Shown here: positions 1-7,821 of the stretch, one piece after another
How the letters are laid out: every line of letters starts with the position of its first letter
Numbering within the stretch: the first letter of the stretch is position 1
Source of the DNA: Vreelandella profundi
GTDB taxonomy: Bacteria; Pseudomonadota; Gammaproteobacteria; Pseudomonadales; Halomonadaceae
Direction of reading: 5' to 3'
NCBI RefSeq assembly: GCF_019722725.1
Contig: NZ_CP077941.1
Span: forward strand, 3,579,761 to 3,643,760
DNA length: 64,000 nucleotides
Translations under genes and position numbers: made by a program
The notes under the pieces: model-generated
The model's input: only the letters and a program-made list of their open reading frames with translations
Told to the model about the DNA's origin: nothing
Databases searched by the model: none

Positions 1-632
1 TCTCCCATCAGCGCGTTACGCGGCGTATGGCAGGCGCTGCAATGCCCCAGCGTATCGACCAAATAGCGGCCTCGGTTGAGAGTGTCACTTTGTTCCGGAT
101 CGTGAGTATAGGCGTCGTCCAGGAATAAGAAATTCCATGCGGCCATGCTCACGCGGAGGTTAAAGGGAAACGGCAGCGATGTTTCAGGCGTCGGCTCGTC
201 GACCGCTTCAACCCTGTGCATAAAGTAGCTATACAGCGCGTGAATGTCATCGTCGGTTAAGCCGCTATACGCGGTGTAAGGCATGGCGGGATAAAGATGA
301 GCGCCGTCGGAACGAATACCTTCGGTTAGCGCACGTTTAAACTGTGCTTCTGAGTAGTCGCCAATACCGTATTCGCGGGAGGGCGTGATATTGCTGGCGA
401 TAATATCGCCCATGGGCGAGGCAATGACGTAACCCCCTGCAAAAGGCTGCCCAGACTCTTCCGGCGGACGGTGGCAGGCGGAACAATCAGCGGCACGCGC
501 AAGATACTCGCCTTGTTGGATCAGCTCATCATCCACATTCGCTGCGTTACTGGGGCTAGCGGCACCACTTGCATGGCTGGCCAACGAAAACATAAAAGCG
601 ACACCTAGGAGCCAAGAGGACGGCAAGCGCAT
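1..632 (-). CDS. Multihaem cytochrome c subunit of a membrane dehydrogenase (partial, 3' end outside window)
   Basis: The product is a secreted c-type cytochrome, about 210 residues of which are visible. It begins with a signal peptide (MRLPSSWLLG, hydrophobic core, cleavage near ASG-A), then a first haem site CSACH at residues 50-54 and a second CSACH at 198-202; a third is expected beyond the window. This spacing fits the cytochrome subunit of gluconate, sorbitol, alcohol or FAD-glucose dehydrogenases, which takes electrons from the flavoprotein and passes them to quinone or another cytochrome at the periplasmic face. Its start lies one base after the stop of the GMC gene, so the two are co-transcribed. 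The substrate cannot be read from the sequence. Confidence 0.85.
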   Translation of the reverse strand, partial: MRLPSSWLLGVAFMFSLASHASGAASPSNAANVDDELIQQGEYLARAADCSACHRPPEESGQPFAGGYVIASPMGDIIASNITPSREYGIGDYSEAQFKRALTEGIRSDGAHLYPAMPYTAYSGLTDDDIHALYSYFMHRVEAVDEPTPETSLPFPFNLRVSMAAWNFLFLDDAYTHDPEQSDTLNRGRYLVDTLGHCSACHTPRNALMG

Positions 633-633
633 G

Positions 634-2223
634 TTAGATCTCCTTGGCGATGATGTCGGCAATGCGAATACTCAAAGCAACACCGGCAAGCGTGGGATTG
701 ATCACCCCTGACGCGGGGATAACACCGGTGGTCGCAAGGAACAGGTTATCGTGATCCCAAGTGCGGCATTCGCCGTTCACTACAGAGTCTTCGGCCTTGT
801 CACCCATGATCACAGAGCCCATCAGGTGGTCACGATTCTGCCAGCCGGTGTCATCTTCAATCACCTGGCCGTTCATGAGGCGCACAAAGTTGGCGTAGTC
901 ACGCTTCGCGACATCAGCGGCTGCTTTTACATAGTTATCAACGCTGTAGTTAACCGTCAGCATGGGAATACCCAAGGCATCCTTGTAGCGCGTGCTGGGT
1001 CTAACGGTGTTATGGGCGTGGGGCAACATCTCGAACACCGTGGAAATATCCACCCAGCGGGCGGCGTCATGGCGGATGCGGTCGTCAAGCTCAGGGCCCA
1101 CAATCAGATTATCCAGCAAGCGCTGTGTAACGGCCGTGTTGGGCACCATATTGGTTAAAGCGTGCTTGATGGCCGAGTGCTCGCGACGGAAGTCGCCATC
1201 GCGCCAGTTAAAGATACCGCCCTGCTGAACAGGCCCACGGCCCGGCCAGACCGGTTCATCGGCCAGGAACTGCAGCCCCATGCCGGTGTGATCCATCAGG
1301 TTACGGCCCACCTGATCAGACGAGTTGGCCACATCAGAAAGCAGCAGCAGTTTAGGAGTTTCCAGGCCATGGGCTGCGACAATAAAGTATTGCGCGCTCA
1401 GGCGAGTGTCGTCACCGTTAGAGCTGCGATAGTGCACGGCGGCGATTTTACCGTTGTCGCCCTTTTCAAGGTGGTAGGCGGTGGCATCGGTGATTAGCTT
1501 GGCGCCCGCGTTTTCAGCGTGGCGGGCGTGAACGTCGCCGCTGTACATGGCGCCAATCGGGCATACCGGCATGCAGTTATTATTGCCGCTACAGGCGGGG
1601 CGGCCATCCCAGGGCTTATGGGTACGGGCGTTGGGCTCGTGAATGAAATGGTAGCCTTCAGCGCTGATTCGATCCCTAATGCGCTGAAAATAATAGGTAT
1701 CAGCCTCTGGGGAAACGGGGTAAGGCTCCGAGCGCGGAGGCCAGGCATCGCCGCCCTGCCCGCTTTGATCATCGGTATCGCTGCCGGAAACGCCCAGGGC
1801 TTTTTCAGCGCGCACGTAGTAAGGCTCCAGCTCGTCATACTCAATCGGCCAGTCGCGCCCTACGCCGTAAAGCGTTTTAAGCTTCATATCGCTTGGAATA
1901 TAGCGCCACGTTGCCGCCGCCCAGTGCCAGGTCGTGCCGCCAACGAGCTTCAACATGCCGGGAAACAGGTCGAAATCACCGGTGTTTTCGATGTAGTTTT
2001 CCTGGTAGGAGGTCGGCGCCCACGGTGCATTGGGGTAAGGGTCGTTGAAATTTCCCTTTCGCGAGGAGGTGCGGAAGTTTTCAACAATCTTCCAGCGCGG
2101 CACATGCTCACCCGCCTCAAGAATAATCACCGATTTTCCCTGTTGAGCGAGTTCAAAGGCGGCATTGTTGCCTAGTGCGCCCGAGCCGATAACAATCACA
2201 TCCGCGTCAAATTGCGTAGCCAT
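634..2223 (-). CDS. GMC-family FAD-dependent dehydrogenase, large catalytic subunit
   Basis: This 529-residue flavoprotein oxidises a sugar or polyol. The N-terminal Rossmann motif GSGALG is at 13-18, with the acidic end of the second strand at ILEAG. Cysteines 211, 217 and 221 in the CSGNNNCMPVC segment match the spacing of the 3Fe-4S ligands of FAD-dependent glucose dehydrogenase alpha subunits. A histidine in NRDHLMG near 470 and an Asn-Pro in VINPTLAG near 510 occupy the GMC catalytic positions. There is no signal peptide; in this family the subunit is exported folded together with the TAT-bearing small subunit, which is encoded just upstream. The cytochrome gene follows after one base. 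Glucose, gluconate, sorbitol and fructose are all possible substrates. Confidence 0.9.
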   Translation of the reverse strand: MATQFDADVIVIGSGALGNNAAFELAQQGKSVIILEAGEHVPRWKIVENFRTSSRKGNFNDPYPNAPWAPTSYQENYIENTGDFDLFPGMLKLVGGTTWHWAAATWRYIPSDMKLKTLYGVGRDWPIEYDELEPYYVRAEKALGVSGSDTDDQSGQGGDAWPPRSEPYPVSPEADTYYFQRIRDRISAEGYHFIHEPNARTHKPWDGRPACSGNNNCMPVCPIGAMYSGDVHARHAENAGAKLITDATAYHLEKGDNGKIAAVHYRSSNGDDTRLSAQYFIVAAHGLETPKLLLLSDVANSSDQVGRNLMDHTGMGLQFLADEPVWPGRGPVQQGGIFNWRDGDFRREHSAIKHALTNMVPNTAVTQRLLDNLIVGPELDDRIRHDAARWVDISTVFEMLPHAHNTVRPSTRYKDALGIPMLTVNYSVDNYVKAAADVAKRDYANFVRLMNGQVIEDDTGWQNRDHLMGSVIMGDKAEDSVVNGECRTWDHDNLFLATTGVIPASGVINPTLAGVALSIRIADIIAKEI

Positions 2224-2311
2224 GGTAATAAACGGTCCTGAATCAAAGAATCAATACGCTCAACCCGGCGCCTGTTAGCAAACCGGGGGCGTACTTTGGT
2301 ATAAGTAAGGA

Positions 2312-2878
2312 TTAATCGGTGGCGATGCTGGCAGGCGGGTCGACCCAATAGTCGGAGTGACCGCGGGAATACGTTGGAATAACCGTGGCGTCGATGGTCG
2401 GCTCGAACATCAGCGCCCCGGTATAGGTAATAAAGCGGGTGTTATCGGTAGCACTATGCCCTTCAACGCTCCCGGTGAACCCTAAATACCAGGCACTAAT
2501 AATGGCAATCGCCGCTTGCGTTAGCGCCTCTGGCTGGGTTGCGGCAAAGGCTTTGAAACTGCGCATATCGGTAAGGTTGGCATCATCCATCGCCTGGACC
2601 AGCAGCCGCTGGTGATCGGCAAAACGTTCGTCGCTATCCAGCAACGCCTGCCAAACGCGCCCAGCGATACGGGCATCCAGCGCCTCTCTCCCGGTTAAGC
2701 GTTCGGAAAGCATCAGGAAATCCTGAATAGCCTGCTCGCTGGTGGCGTCGGGGCTATCCGCCCAAGTACGCGTCGCCCAAGGAAAAAAAGCGGCAGCAGA
2801 AACAGCCGCCATGCCACCCAATAACTCACGCCGGGAAAGACAAGGTGTCTTAACTGCGTTGTTTTTCATGGAATTCAT
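2312..2878 (-). CDS. TAT-secreted small subunit of FAD-dependent sugar/sorbitol dehydrogenase
   Basis: This 188-residue protein is first in the dehydrogenase operon. It has a twin-arginine signal, SRRELLGG with arginines 16 and 17, followed by an alanine-rich core ending near TWA-DSP. The remainder resembles the small (gamma) subunit of sorbitol or FAD-glucose dehydrogenases, which works as a hitch-hiker export factor and chaperone for the GMC subunit. The GMC gene begins 88 bases downstream. A second in-frame ATG at 2869 is an alternative start. The assignment rests on the TAT signal, the length and the gene order more than on a catalytic motif, since this family has none. Confidence 0.8.
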   Translation of the reverse strand: MNSMKNNAVKTPCLSRRELLGGMAAVSAAAFFPWATRTWADSPDATSEQAIQDFLMLSERLTGREALDARIAGRVWQALLDSDERFADHQRLLVQAMDDANLTDMRSFKAFAATQPEALTQAAIAIISAWYLGFTGSVEGHSATDNTRFITYTGALMFEPTIDATVIPTYSRGHSDYWVDPPASIATD

Positions 2879-2966
2879 TGATAGTCCACGCTTATATTAG
2901 CAGGCTAATTAATAGTCAAAATTATACGCGCCCCAATATGCTTATCAACTTTAATCGCAGTTTAAG

Positions 2967-3830
2967 CTACTCAATATTTTGTATCTGTTCCCGCATCTGC
3001 TCAATCAGCACCTTAAGCTCCACCGCGCAGCGAGTGGTTTCAGCCACCACAGATTTTGACGAGAGCGTGTTGGCTTCGCGATTGAGTTCCTGCATCAGGA
3101 AATCCAAACGGCGGCCTTTGGGGCCTTTCTGGGCGAGCTGGTGGCTCACTTCTTCGATATGCGCCGTTAGGCGATCCAGCTCTTCATCTACGTCGGCTTT
3201 TTGCGCCACCAGCACCAGCTCGGCTTCAAGACGTTGCGGGTCGAGTTCGGTCTTGGCGATTTCTAAACGCTCCAGCAGCTGGGCGCGCTGGCGCTCCAGA
3301 ATCTGTGGCAGCAGGCTGCGCACGGTGGCGACCTGTTCGCTTACTGCCGTCAGGCGGGCGGTGATCATCTCGGCGAGCTTTTCACCTTCGCGGGCGCGGG
3401 CGTCAATCAGCTCGTCGAGCGCCTGGTCAAACAGGGTTTTAGCAGCGGCTTTGATGGCATCTTGATTCAGGTACTGGGTTTCCATCACGCCGGGCTGGTT
3501 GAGTAATGCCAAGGTAGTTGGCGGTACGGCGCTGGGCACCTGCTGCTGGATAGCCGCCAGGGCATCGGCAATTTCTTTGAGCCGCTGGGCGTTAACCGCA
3601 GGCGCGGTGTTAGCCTCGGCGGCTTCAAAACGCAGGCTACATTCCACCTTTCCGCGCGCTAGACGGTTGCGCAGGGCATCGCGCATTACCGGTTCTAAGT
3701 CACGTAAGGTGTCGGGAAGGCGAAAATGCGGCTCTAAATAGCGCTGGTTAACCGAGCGAATCTCCACCTGAAGGGTGCCGAAAGGGGCGGCCTGCTCGGT
3801 TCGAGCAAAGGCGGTCATGCTGTGCGTCAT
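2967..3830 (-). CDS. yicC: YicC family endoribonuclease
   Basis: The protein has 287 residues and starts MTHSMTAFAR, the hallmark of the YicC family, whose E. coli member is a stress-related endoribonuclease. The reading frame is open upstream to 3896, but the start at 3830 aligns with family N-termini and has an AGG 8-10 bases before it. The C-terminal part carries the conserved GRRLDFLMQELNRE and ANTLSSKS segments, followed by a helical end. In many gammaproteobacteria yicC sits beside rph, divergently; here the LacI regulator and a sugar transport operon lie between them. Its usual other neighbour in Pseudomonas, gmk, is not seen on the left side, where the dehydrogenase operon is found instead. 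Confidence 0.92.
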   Translation of the reverse strand: MTHSMTAFARTEQAAPFGTLQVEIRSVNQRYLEPHFRLPDTLRDLEPVMRDALRNRLARGKVECSLRFEAAEANTAPAVNAQRLKEIADALAAIQQQVPSAVPPTTLALLNQPGVMETQYLNQDAIKAAAKTLFDQALDELIDARAREGEKLAEMITARLTAVSEQVATVRSLLPQILERQRAQLLERLEIAKTELDPQRLEAELVLVAQKADVDEELDRLTAHIEEVSHQLAQKGPKGRRLDFLMQELNREANTLSSKSVVAETTRCAVELKVLIEQMREQIQNIE

Positions 3831-3946
3831 TGAAAAACCTGTAGAGAAATTAGCGTGATGGAAGTGTAGAGCATTTATCACCACTCTTGCTTTCAATTGA
3901 CTCTCTATTCATTCGACGCAGTCAGTGCTGTGCGAAGGGGCAAAGA

Positions 3947-4960
3947 TCACACACCAATGATGTCTGGCTGAACCTCAATGAGCAGTCGGGCGTCTGGCGA
4001 TGGCGTATCAATCACCTCGAAGACGCGATCAATCATCTCGCCTACGTTTTGTCGCGCCATGATCAGGTGAGGGTGAAACGCGGCGGCCAGCGGGTCCCAG
4101 TCAAAACACCCAACAATCATGTCATCTAGCTGGTAGCCGCCCTGCTGAAGCCAGCGCACGACCCCTTCCAACGAAATCGTTGAGTTGACGAACATCGCGC
4201 TGGGAAGCGTGGCGCGGGGTCGCATATACGCCTCTAACGCGACCTGGGCCTTATCGGCGGCATAGTCGCAGGGAAGGATGTCCGCCTCCGATGTGGACAG
4301 CCCCCGTTCAGCGCGGGCCTGAGTGAAACCGGCAATCCTTTCGCGCGTGTTGTGGTCTTCGCTGCGCCCACCAATAAACAGGATGGCGTCGTCACGCGCA
4401 GCCTGCCCGGCCAAGCGGCCAAGAATGGCGTTGGTGAGCTGCCGCGCGCCTTCCCGGTTATCGGAAATAACTGAAGGTGCCTTGCTGCCGGGCAAATCCA
4501 GATTAATACTCGCCACGCCGCTTTCGTCGCACATCGCAGAGATAGTATCCGGATCAGTCACCCCGGTACTGACCAAACACTCGACCCGGTAGGCGAGCAT
4601 CATGCGCGCCGCCTCACGCTCCTGTGCCGGGTCGCGGTTGGTACAGGCGACAATCGCAAACAGGCCGCGCTGGCGCGCCTGGGCTTCAAAATGCTGTGCA
4701 ATCGAGCTGAAGTAGCGGTTGTCGTAGAGCGGCAGAATCATGCCGATAATACCTGAGCGCTCTCGGCGCAGCGCGCGTGCCTGCATATTGGCAGAATAGC
4801 CTTCGCTGTCGGCGAGAGAGAGGATTTTGTCGGCCAGCTTTTGGCTAATACGACGCCGTTGCCAAGAGCCGTTGAGCACGGCACTGACGGTACTAGGCGA
4901 GGTGTCGGCAAGCCTGGCCAGATCGTAAATGGTTAGCCGCTTAGGTGGCTCGCTTACCAC
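3947..4960 (-). CDS. LacI-family transcriptional regulator of the adjacent sugar/polyol operon
   Basis: This 337-residue repressor has an N-terminal LacI helix-turn-helix (LTIYDLARLADTSPSTVSA) within its first 30 residues, a hinge, and a periplasmic-binding-protein-like effector domain beginning near SGIIGMILP. I chose a GTG start at 4960 because AAGGAG lies seven bases upstream and it places the HTH at the expected distance; the frame is open to 5032, but that region is the promoter and operator. The gene is divergent from the ABC transporter and kinase genes, and a LacI-type palindrome lies between them at 5028-5045. It probably represses the transport operon and itself until it binds a sugar or sugar phosphate. 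The ligand is unknown. Confidence 0.88.
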   Translation of the reverse strand: MVSEPPKRLTIYDLARLADTSPSTVSAVLNGSWQRRRISQKLADKILSLADSEGYSANMQARALRRERSGIIGMILPLYDNRYFSSIAQHFEAQARQRGLFAIVACTNRDPAQEREAARMMLAYRVECLVSTGVTDPDTISAMCDESGVASINLDLPGSKAPSVISDNREGARQLTNAILGRLAGQAARDDAILFIGGRSEDHNTRERIAGFTQARAERGLSTSEADILPCDYAADKAQVALEAYMRPRATLPSAMFVNSTISLEGVVRWLQQGGYQLDDMIVGCFDWDPLAAAFHPHLIMARQNVGEMIDRVFEVIDTPSPDARLLIEVQPDIIGV

Positions 4961-5005
4961 GTAACCGCTCCTTGAAATAGATAAAAGTAGCATTGACGTG
5001 ATTTC

Positions 5006-5034
5006 ATAATGGGTCAATGCTGTATAATGCACAA
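5006..5034 (-). promoter_or_regulatory. Candidate sigma-70 promoter of the LacI-family regulator gene
   Basis: On the minus strand TTGTGC (plus 5029-5034) and CATTAT (plus 5006-5011) are separated by 17 bases and point to the GTG start at 4960. The -35 box overlaps the palindromic operator, which suggests autoregulation. This is inferred from spacing alone and the -10 box is not perfect. Confidence 0.45.
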
Positions 5035-5045
5035 CCGATTGTGCA
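5028..5045. promoter_or_regulatory. Palindromic LacI-type operator, with plus-strand TATAAT box overlapping its edge
   Basis: TGCACAACCGATTGTGCA is an 18-base palindrome with one mismatched pair and the central CG typical of LacI/GalR operators. It lies between the divergent regulator and transporter genes. A TATAAT at 5023-5028 abuts it and could be the -10 box of the transporter operon. A repressor bound here would cover the -10/start region of the plus-strand promoter and the -35 of the minus-strand promoter. No convincing -35 box is seen 16-18 bases upstream of TATAAT; a TTGACG at 4993 is too far away (24 bases). Confidence 0.65.
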
Positions 5046-5246
5046 TGCTAAGTTAAGAAAACAGATTTTGAGTGTTTACGCATCGCTTGATTAACGTTCA
5101 ACGCCTTCAGCGTTATGACACTCTCCTAGCATTTTAGGACATAAAGCATCGATGCCTTTTTGACATAGGACAACGCATGTCGGCACCGTCAAAACGCTTC
5201 AATGCACTCCATTCCACTGGCTGGGCTAGCCAACAGCAAGCAGACA
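5046..5246 (+). promoter_or_regulatory. About 200-base leader upstream of the sugar-binding protein gene
   Basis: If transcription begins just after the TATAAT at 5023-5028, the message has an untranslated leader of about 200 bases. It contains a small inverted repeat AACGC-CTTCA-GCGTT and a GCATCGATGC palindrome followed by CTTTTT. I recognise no known riboswitch. A second promoter within the leader is also possible. Confidence 0.3.
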
Positions 5247-5260
5247 ATGACAATGACAAT
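5243..5260 (+). repeat. Three tandem GACAAT hexamers across the start of the binding-protein gene
   Basis: Three perfect copies of GACAAT give in-frame ATG codons at 5247, 5253 and 5259, encoding Met-Thr repeats before the Lys of the signal peptide. Gain or loss of a unit would keep the frame and change only the N-terminus and the spacing from the ribosome-binding site. Confidence 0.8.
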
Positions 5261-6242
5261 GAAATATAAAGCACTTCTTACCGCCGTCACACTCACAAGC
5301 GTCATCGGCAGCAGTGGCGTAATGGCTCAGACGTCCCCTACTATCGCTGTGGTGGCGAAGATAGGCGGCATCCCTTGGTTTAATGCCATGGAAATGGGCA
5401 TTGAGCAAATGGGTGAGGAATTAGGCGTTGAGGCTTATATGGTCGGGCCCACCAGCGCCGACCCAGCCTTGCAGGTACGCGCGATTGAAGACCTGATCAG
5501 CCGCGGCGTCGATGTCATCGGCGTGGTGCCCAACGACCGTGAAGTGCTGGAGCCAGTGCTGGAGCGCGCTCGCGAGCAGGGCATTATCGTGCTGACCCAC
5601 GAGAGCCCCGAGTCGGTCAATATCGACTATGACTTTGAGATGATTTCGGCGCAGCAGCTCGGCGAAGAGCACGCCAAATTGCTCGCTGAGACCACCGGCT
5701 GCGAAGGCTCATACGCTGTTTATGTGGGCGGACTAAGCGTGCCTGCACACAATGCTTGGGCAGATGCTGCCGTGAACTGGCTGGACGACAATTGCGCAGG
5801 TTTGACCCAGGCGGCAGAGCGTTTCGGCGTGGCCGAGAGCGTCGACGATAGCCGTAATACCACCCTCGACCTGCTGCGTGCTCATGAAGACCTGGCGGGC
5901 ATTATGTCGTTTGGCAGTCAAGGCACCATCGGTGCCGCTCGCGCGGTTAAAGAGCGTGGCCTAGAGGGCGATGTTGCCGTGATGGGGCTTTTCTCGCCGG
6001 GTCAGGGGCGTCGTCTTGTGCATGAAGGCGTGATTACTGGCGGTTTCCAATGGAGTCCGCTGGAGGCAGGAAAAGCGTTCGTTGCTCTCGGCGAGATGCT
6101 CTATAACGGCGAAGAGATTACCGATGGCGCTGAGCTGCCGGTACTCGGTGAAATCACCCTGGACGGTCATACGATCTTTGCTTCGCAGCCGCTGGAGCTG
6201 AGTAAAGAGACCGTGGATGAGCTGGCAGAGCTCGGCCTGTAA
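5247..6242 (+). CDS. Periplasmic sugar-binding protein of an ABC transporter (RbsB/LsrB-like)
   Basis: This is a high-affinity periplasmic receptor that feeds the ATPase and permeases encoded downstream. The signal peptide KYKALLTAVTL with cleavage after GVMA-Q is followed by a type I binding fold starting TIAVVAKIGGIPWFNAM. The GVDVIGVVPND segment and the late VAVMGLFSPG segment are typical of the ribose, rhamnose and autoinducer-2 binding proteins. The open frame begins at 5202, but the leader peptide starts at one of three in-frame ATGs at 5247, 5253 or 5259; no strong Shine-Dalgarno decides between them. It is the first gene of the operon, followed by a hairpin that may keep its message more abundant than the rest. 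The ligand is unknown; a pentitol or pentulose is suggested only by the kinase. Confidence 0.88.
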   Translation: MTMTMKYKALLTAVTLTSVIGSSGVMAQTSPTIAVVAKIGGIPWFNAMEMGIEQMGEELGVEAYMVGPTSADPALQVRAIEDLISRGVDVIGVVPNDREVLEPVLERAREQGIIVLTHESPESVNIDYDFEMISAQQLGEEHAKLLAETTGCEGSYAVYVGGLSVPAHNAWADAAVNWLDDNCAGLTQAAERFGVAESVDDSRNTTLDLLRAHEDLAGIMSFGSQGTIGAARAVKERGLEGDVAVMGLFSPGQGRRLVHEGVITGGFQWSPLEAGKAFVALGEMLYNGEEITDGAELPVLGEITLDGHTIFASQPLELSKETVDELAELGL

Positions 6243-6268
6243 GACTGCTTATTCATATCGTGTCAACA

Positions 6269-6293
6269 CTGCCGCGCTCAATGAGCGCGGCAG
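6269..6293 (+). other. Intercistronic hairpin after the binding-protein gene
   Basis: An 11-base perfect stem, CTGCCGCGCTC with GAGCGCGGCAG and an AAT loop, follows the binding-protein stop by 26 bases. It has no T-tract, so it more likely protects the upstream message or attenuates read-through than terminates fully. Such hairpins are common where a binding protein must outnumber its membrane partners. Confidence 0.7.
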
Positions 6294-6333
6294 TTATGTT
6301 AAGAGAGCCATCATGTCTAGAGAGGAGCCGCCG

Positions 6334-7821
6334 ATGAGCGAGATCGCGATTCGAGCGCGTCATGTTAGCAAGGTCTTCGGGCAAAGCCGGGTACTCGATG
6401 ACGTCGAATTCGAACTTCGCCGTGGTGAGGTTATGTGCTTGGCGGGCGAAAACGGCTGCGGCAAAAGTACGCTCATTAAAATTATCAACGGCGTTTACAA
6501 GCCTGAGCCAGGCATTGAATTTACATTTGGCGATGAAACTCTCTCAGCCATTAATCCGCTAGAGGCGCGCAGCCGAGGCATCCACGTCATCTGGCAGGAT
6601 CTTGCGCTCTTTCCGCACTTAACCGTCGCGGAGAATATCGTCTTTGATGACTATGTTTCAAAGCCGTGGCGGCCGATCTCTTATAAAGAGGCGCTGAAGC
6701 AGTCGCGCGAGATTATTCAGCAGTTTGGGCTCAATTTAGACCCTACCGTTCGCGTGGGCGACCTTTCAATTGCCCATCGTCAACTGGTCGCAATCTGCCG
6801 CGTGCTGCGCGCAGGAGCCAGCATTATTTTTATGGATGAGCCCACCGCTTCTCTCACCTACAAAGAGGTGCATGCGCTGTTGGCGATTACCCGCTCGCTG
6901 GCAGGAAAAGGTATTTCGATTGTATTAGTCAGCCATCGGCTGGCAGAGGTGCTTGAGGTTTGCCAGCGCGTCACGGTGCTACGCAACGGCCTGCTCGTGG
7001 GCACCTATCCGACTGAGGGAATGACTCAGGCTCGACTCTCCACCTTGATGACCGGTCTTGAGCTAGAGTTCACCCCCCGGGCTGAAACGCAGAAAGGCAC
7101 AACCGTACTGGAACTTAAGCAACTAAGTCGTGAAGGCGAGTTTGAAGATATTTCTTTTACTCTACATCGCGGCGAAATTCTCGGCCTTACCGGCTTGCTT
7201 GGCGCAGGACGCACGGAAATCGCCCACACCATTTTCGGCATGACAAAACCCTCCTCAGGCGAGATCTACAAGGATGGTCAGTTACTCAGGCTGCGCTCCA
7301 ACCGCGACGCTGTGCGTAACAAAATCGCCTACCTCTCGGAGGATCGACTCCATCTTGGCCTAGTACAGAACCAGTCAATTAATATGAATAGCGCCGTCAC
7401 TGTACTGCCTTCCCTTGAGAAGCCGCGCGGCTTTCTCTCGCCGCGGCGTATTAAGGCGCTGACCGCACACTGGGTCGAGCAACTGAAGACTAAGGTGAGT
7501 GATGCCGAGCTTGCGGTCTCGTCGCTCTCCGGGGGTAATCAGCAGCGCATCGCCCTTGCCAAGTGGCTGGCGACTAAGCCTGAGGTGCTGATTCTTGACT
7601 GCCCGACCATTGGCGTCGATGTAGGGGCTAAGGCAGGCATTTTTGACATCATCCGTGATCTTGCCGATCAGGGCGTGGCGATTATTTTGATCTCCGACGA
7701 AGCGGGGGAAATTTGGATGAATGCCGACCGCGCGCTGGTACTTCGTGAAGGGCGCATTTCCACTGAAGTGATCCCCTCAGAAACAACGGAAGAAGCGCTG
7801 GAGGCGATCATTAATGCGTAA
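6334..7821 (+). CDS. Sugar ABC transporter ATPase with two nucleotide-binding domains (RbsA/MglA type)
   Basis: This 495-residue cytoplasmic ATPase carries two fused ABC domains. Domain 1 has Walker A GENGCGKST, a signature region LSIAHRQ and Walker B IIFMDEPTAS. Domain 2 has a degenerate Walker A GLLGAGRTE, an intact signature LSGGNQQ, and a Walker B LILDCPT in which the usual glutamate is cysteine. In this family the second site is normally weak, but its glutamate is usually retained. The frame is open from 6217; I chose ATG 6334 because GAGAGGAG stands 6-13 bases before it, and ATG 6313 is an alternative. It overlaps the first permease gene by eight bases. Confidence 0.92.
   Translation: MSEIAIRARHVSKVFGQSRVLDDVEFELRRGEVMCLAGENGCGKSTLIKIINGVYKPEPGIEFTFGDETLSAINPLEARSRGIHVIWQDLALFPHLTVAENIVFDDYVSKPWRPISYKEALKQSREIIQQFGLNLDPTVRVGDLSIAHRQLVAICRVLRAGASIIFMDEPTASLTYKEVHALLAITRSLAGKGISIVLVSHRLAEVLEVCQRVTVLRNGLLVGTYPTEGMTQARLSTLMTGLELEFTPRAETQKGTTVLELKQLSREGEFEDISFTLHRGEILGLTGLLGAGRTEIAHTIFGMTKPSSGEIYKDGQLLRLRSNRDAVRNKIAYLSEDRLHLGLVQNQSINMNSAVTVLPSLEKPRGFLSPRRIKALTAHWVEQLKTKVSDAELAVSSLSGGNQQRIALAKWLATKPEVLILDCPTIGVDVGAKAGIFDIIRDLADQGVAIILISDEAGEIWMNADRALVLREGRISTEVIPSETTEEALEAIINA

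Noticed and set aside
751..2175. Several long plus-strand frames opposite the GMC gene
   Set aside because: They are antisense shadows produced by GC-rich codon structure; the minus-strand product has clear FAD and Fe-S motifs.
4993..5028. TTGACG ... TATAAT as one promoter for the sugar operon
   Set aside because: The spacing is 24 bases, too long for a sigma-70 promoter; only the TATAAT was kept.
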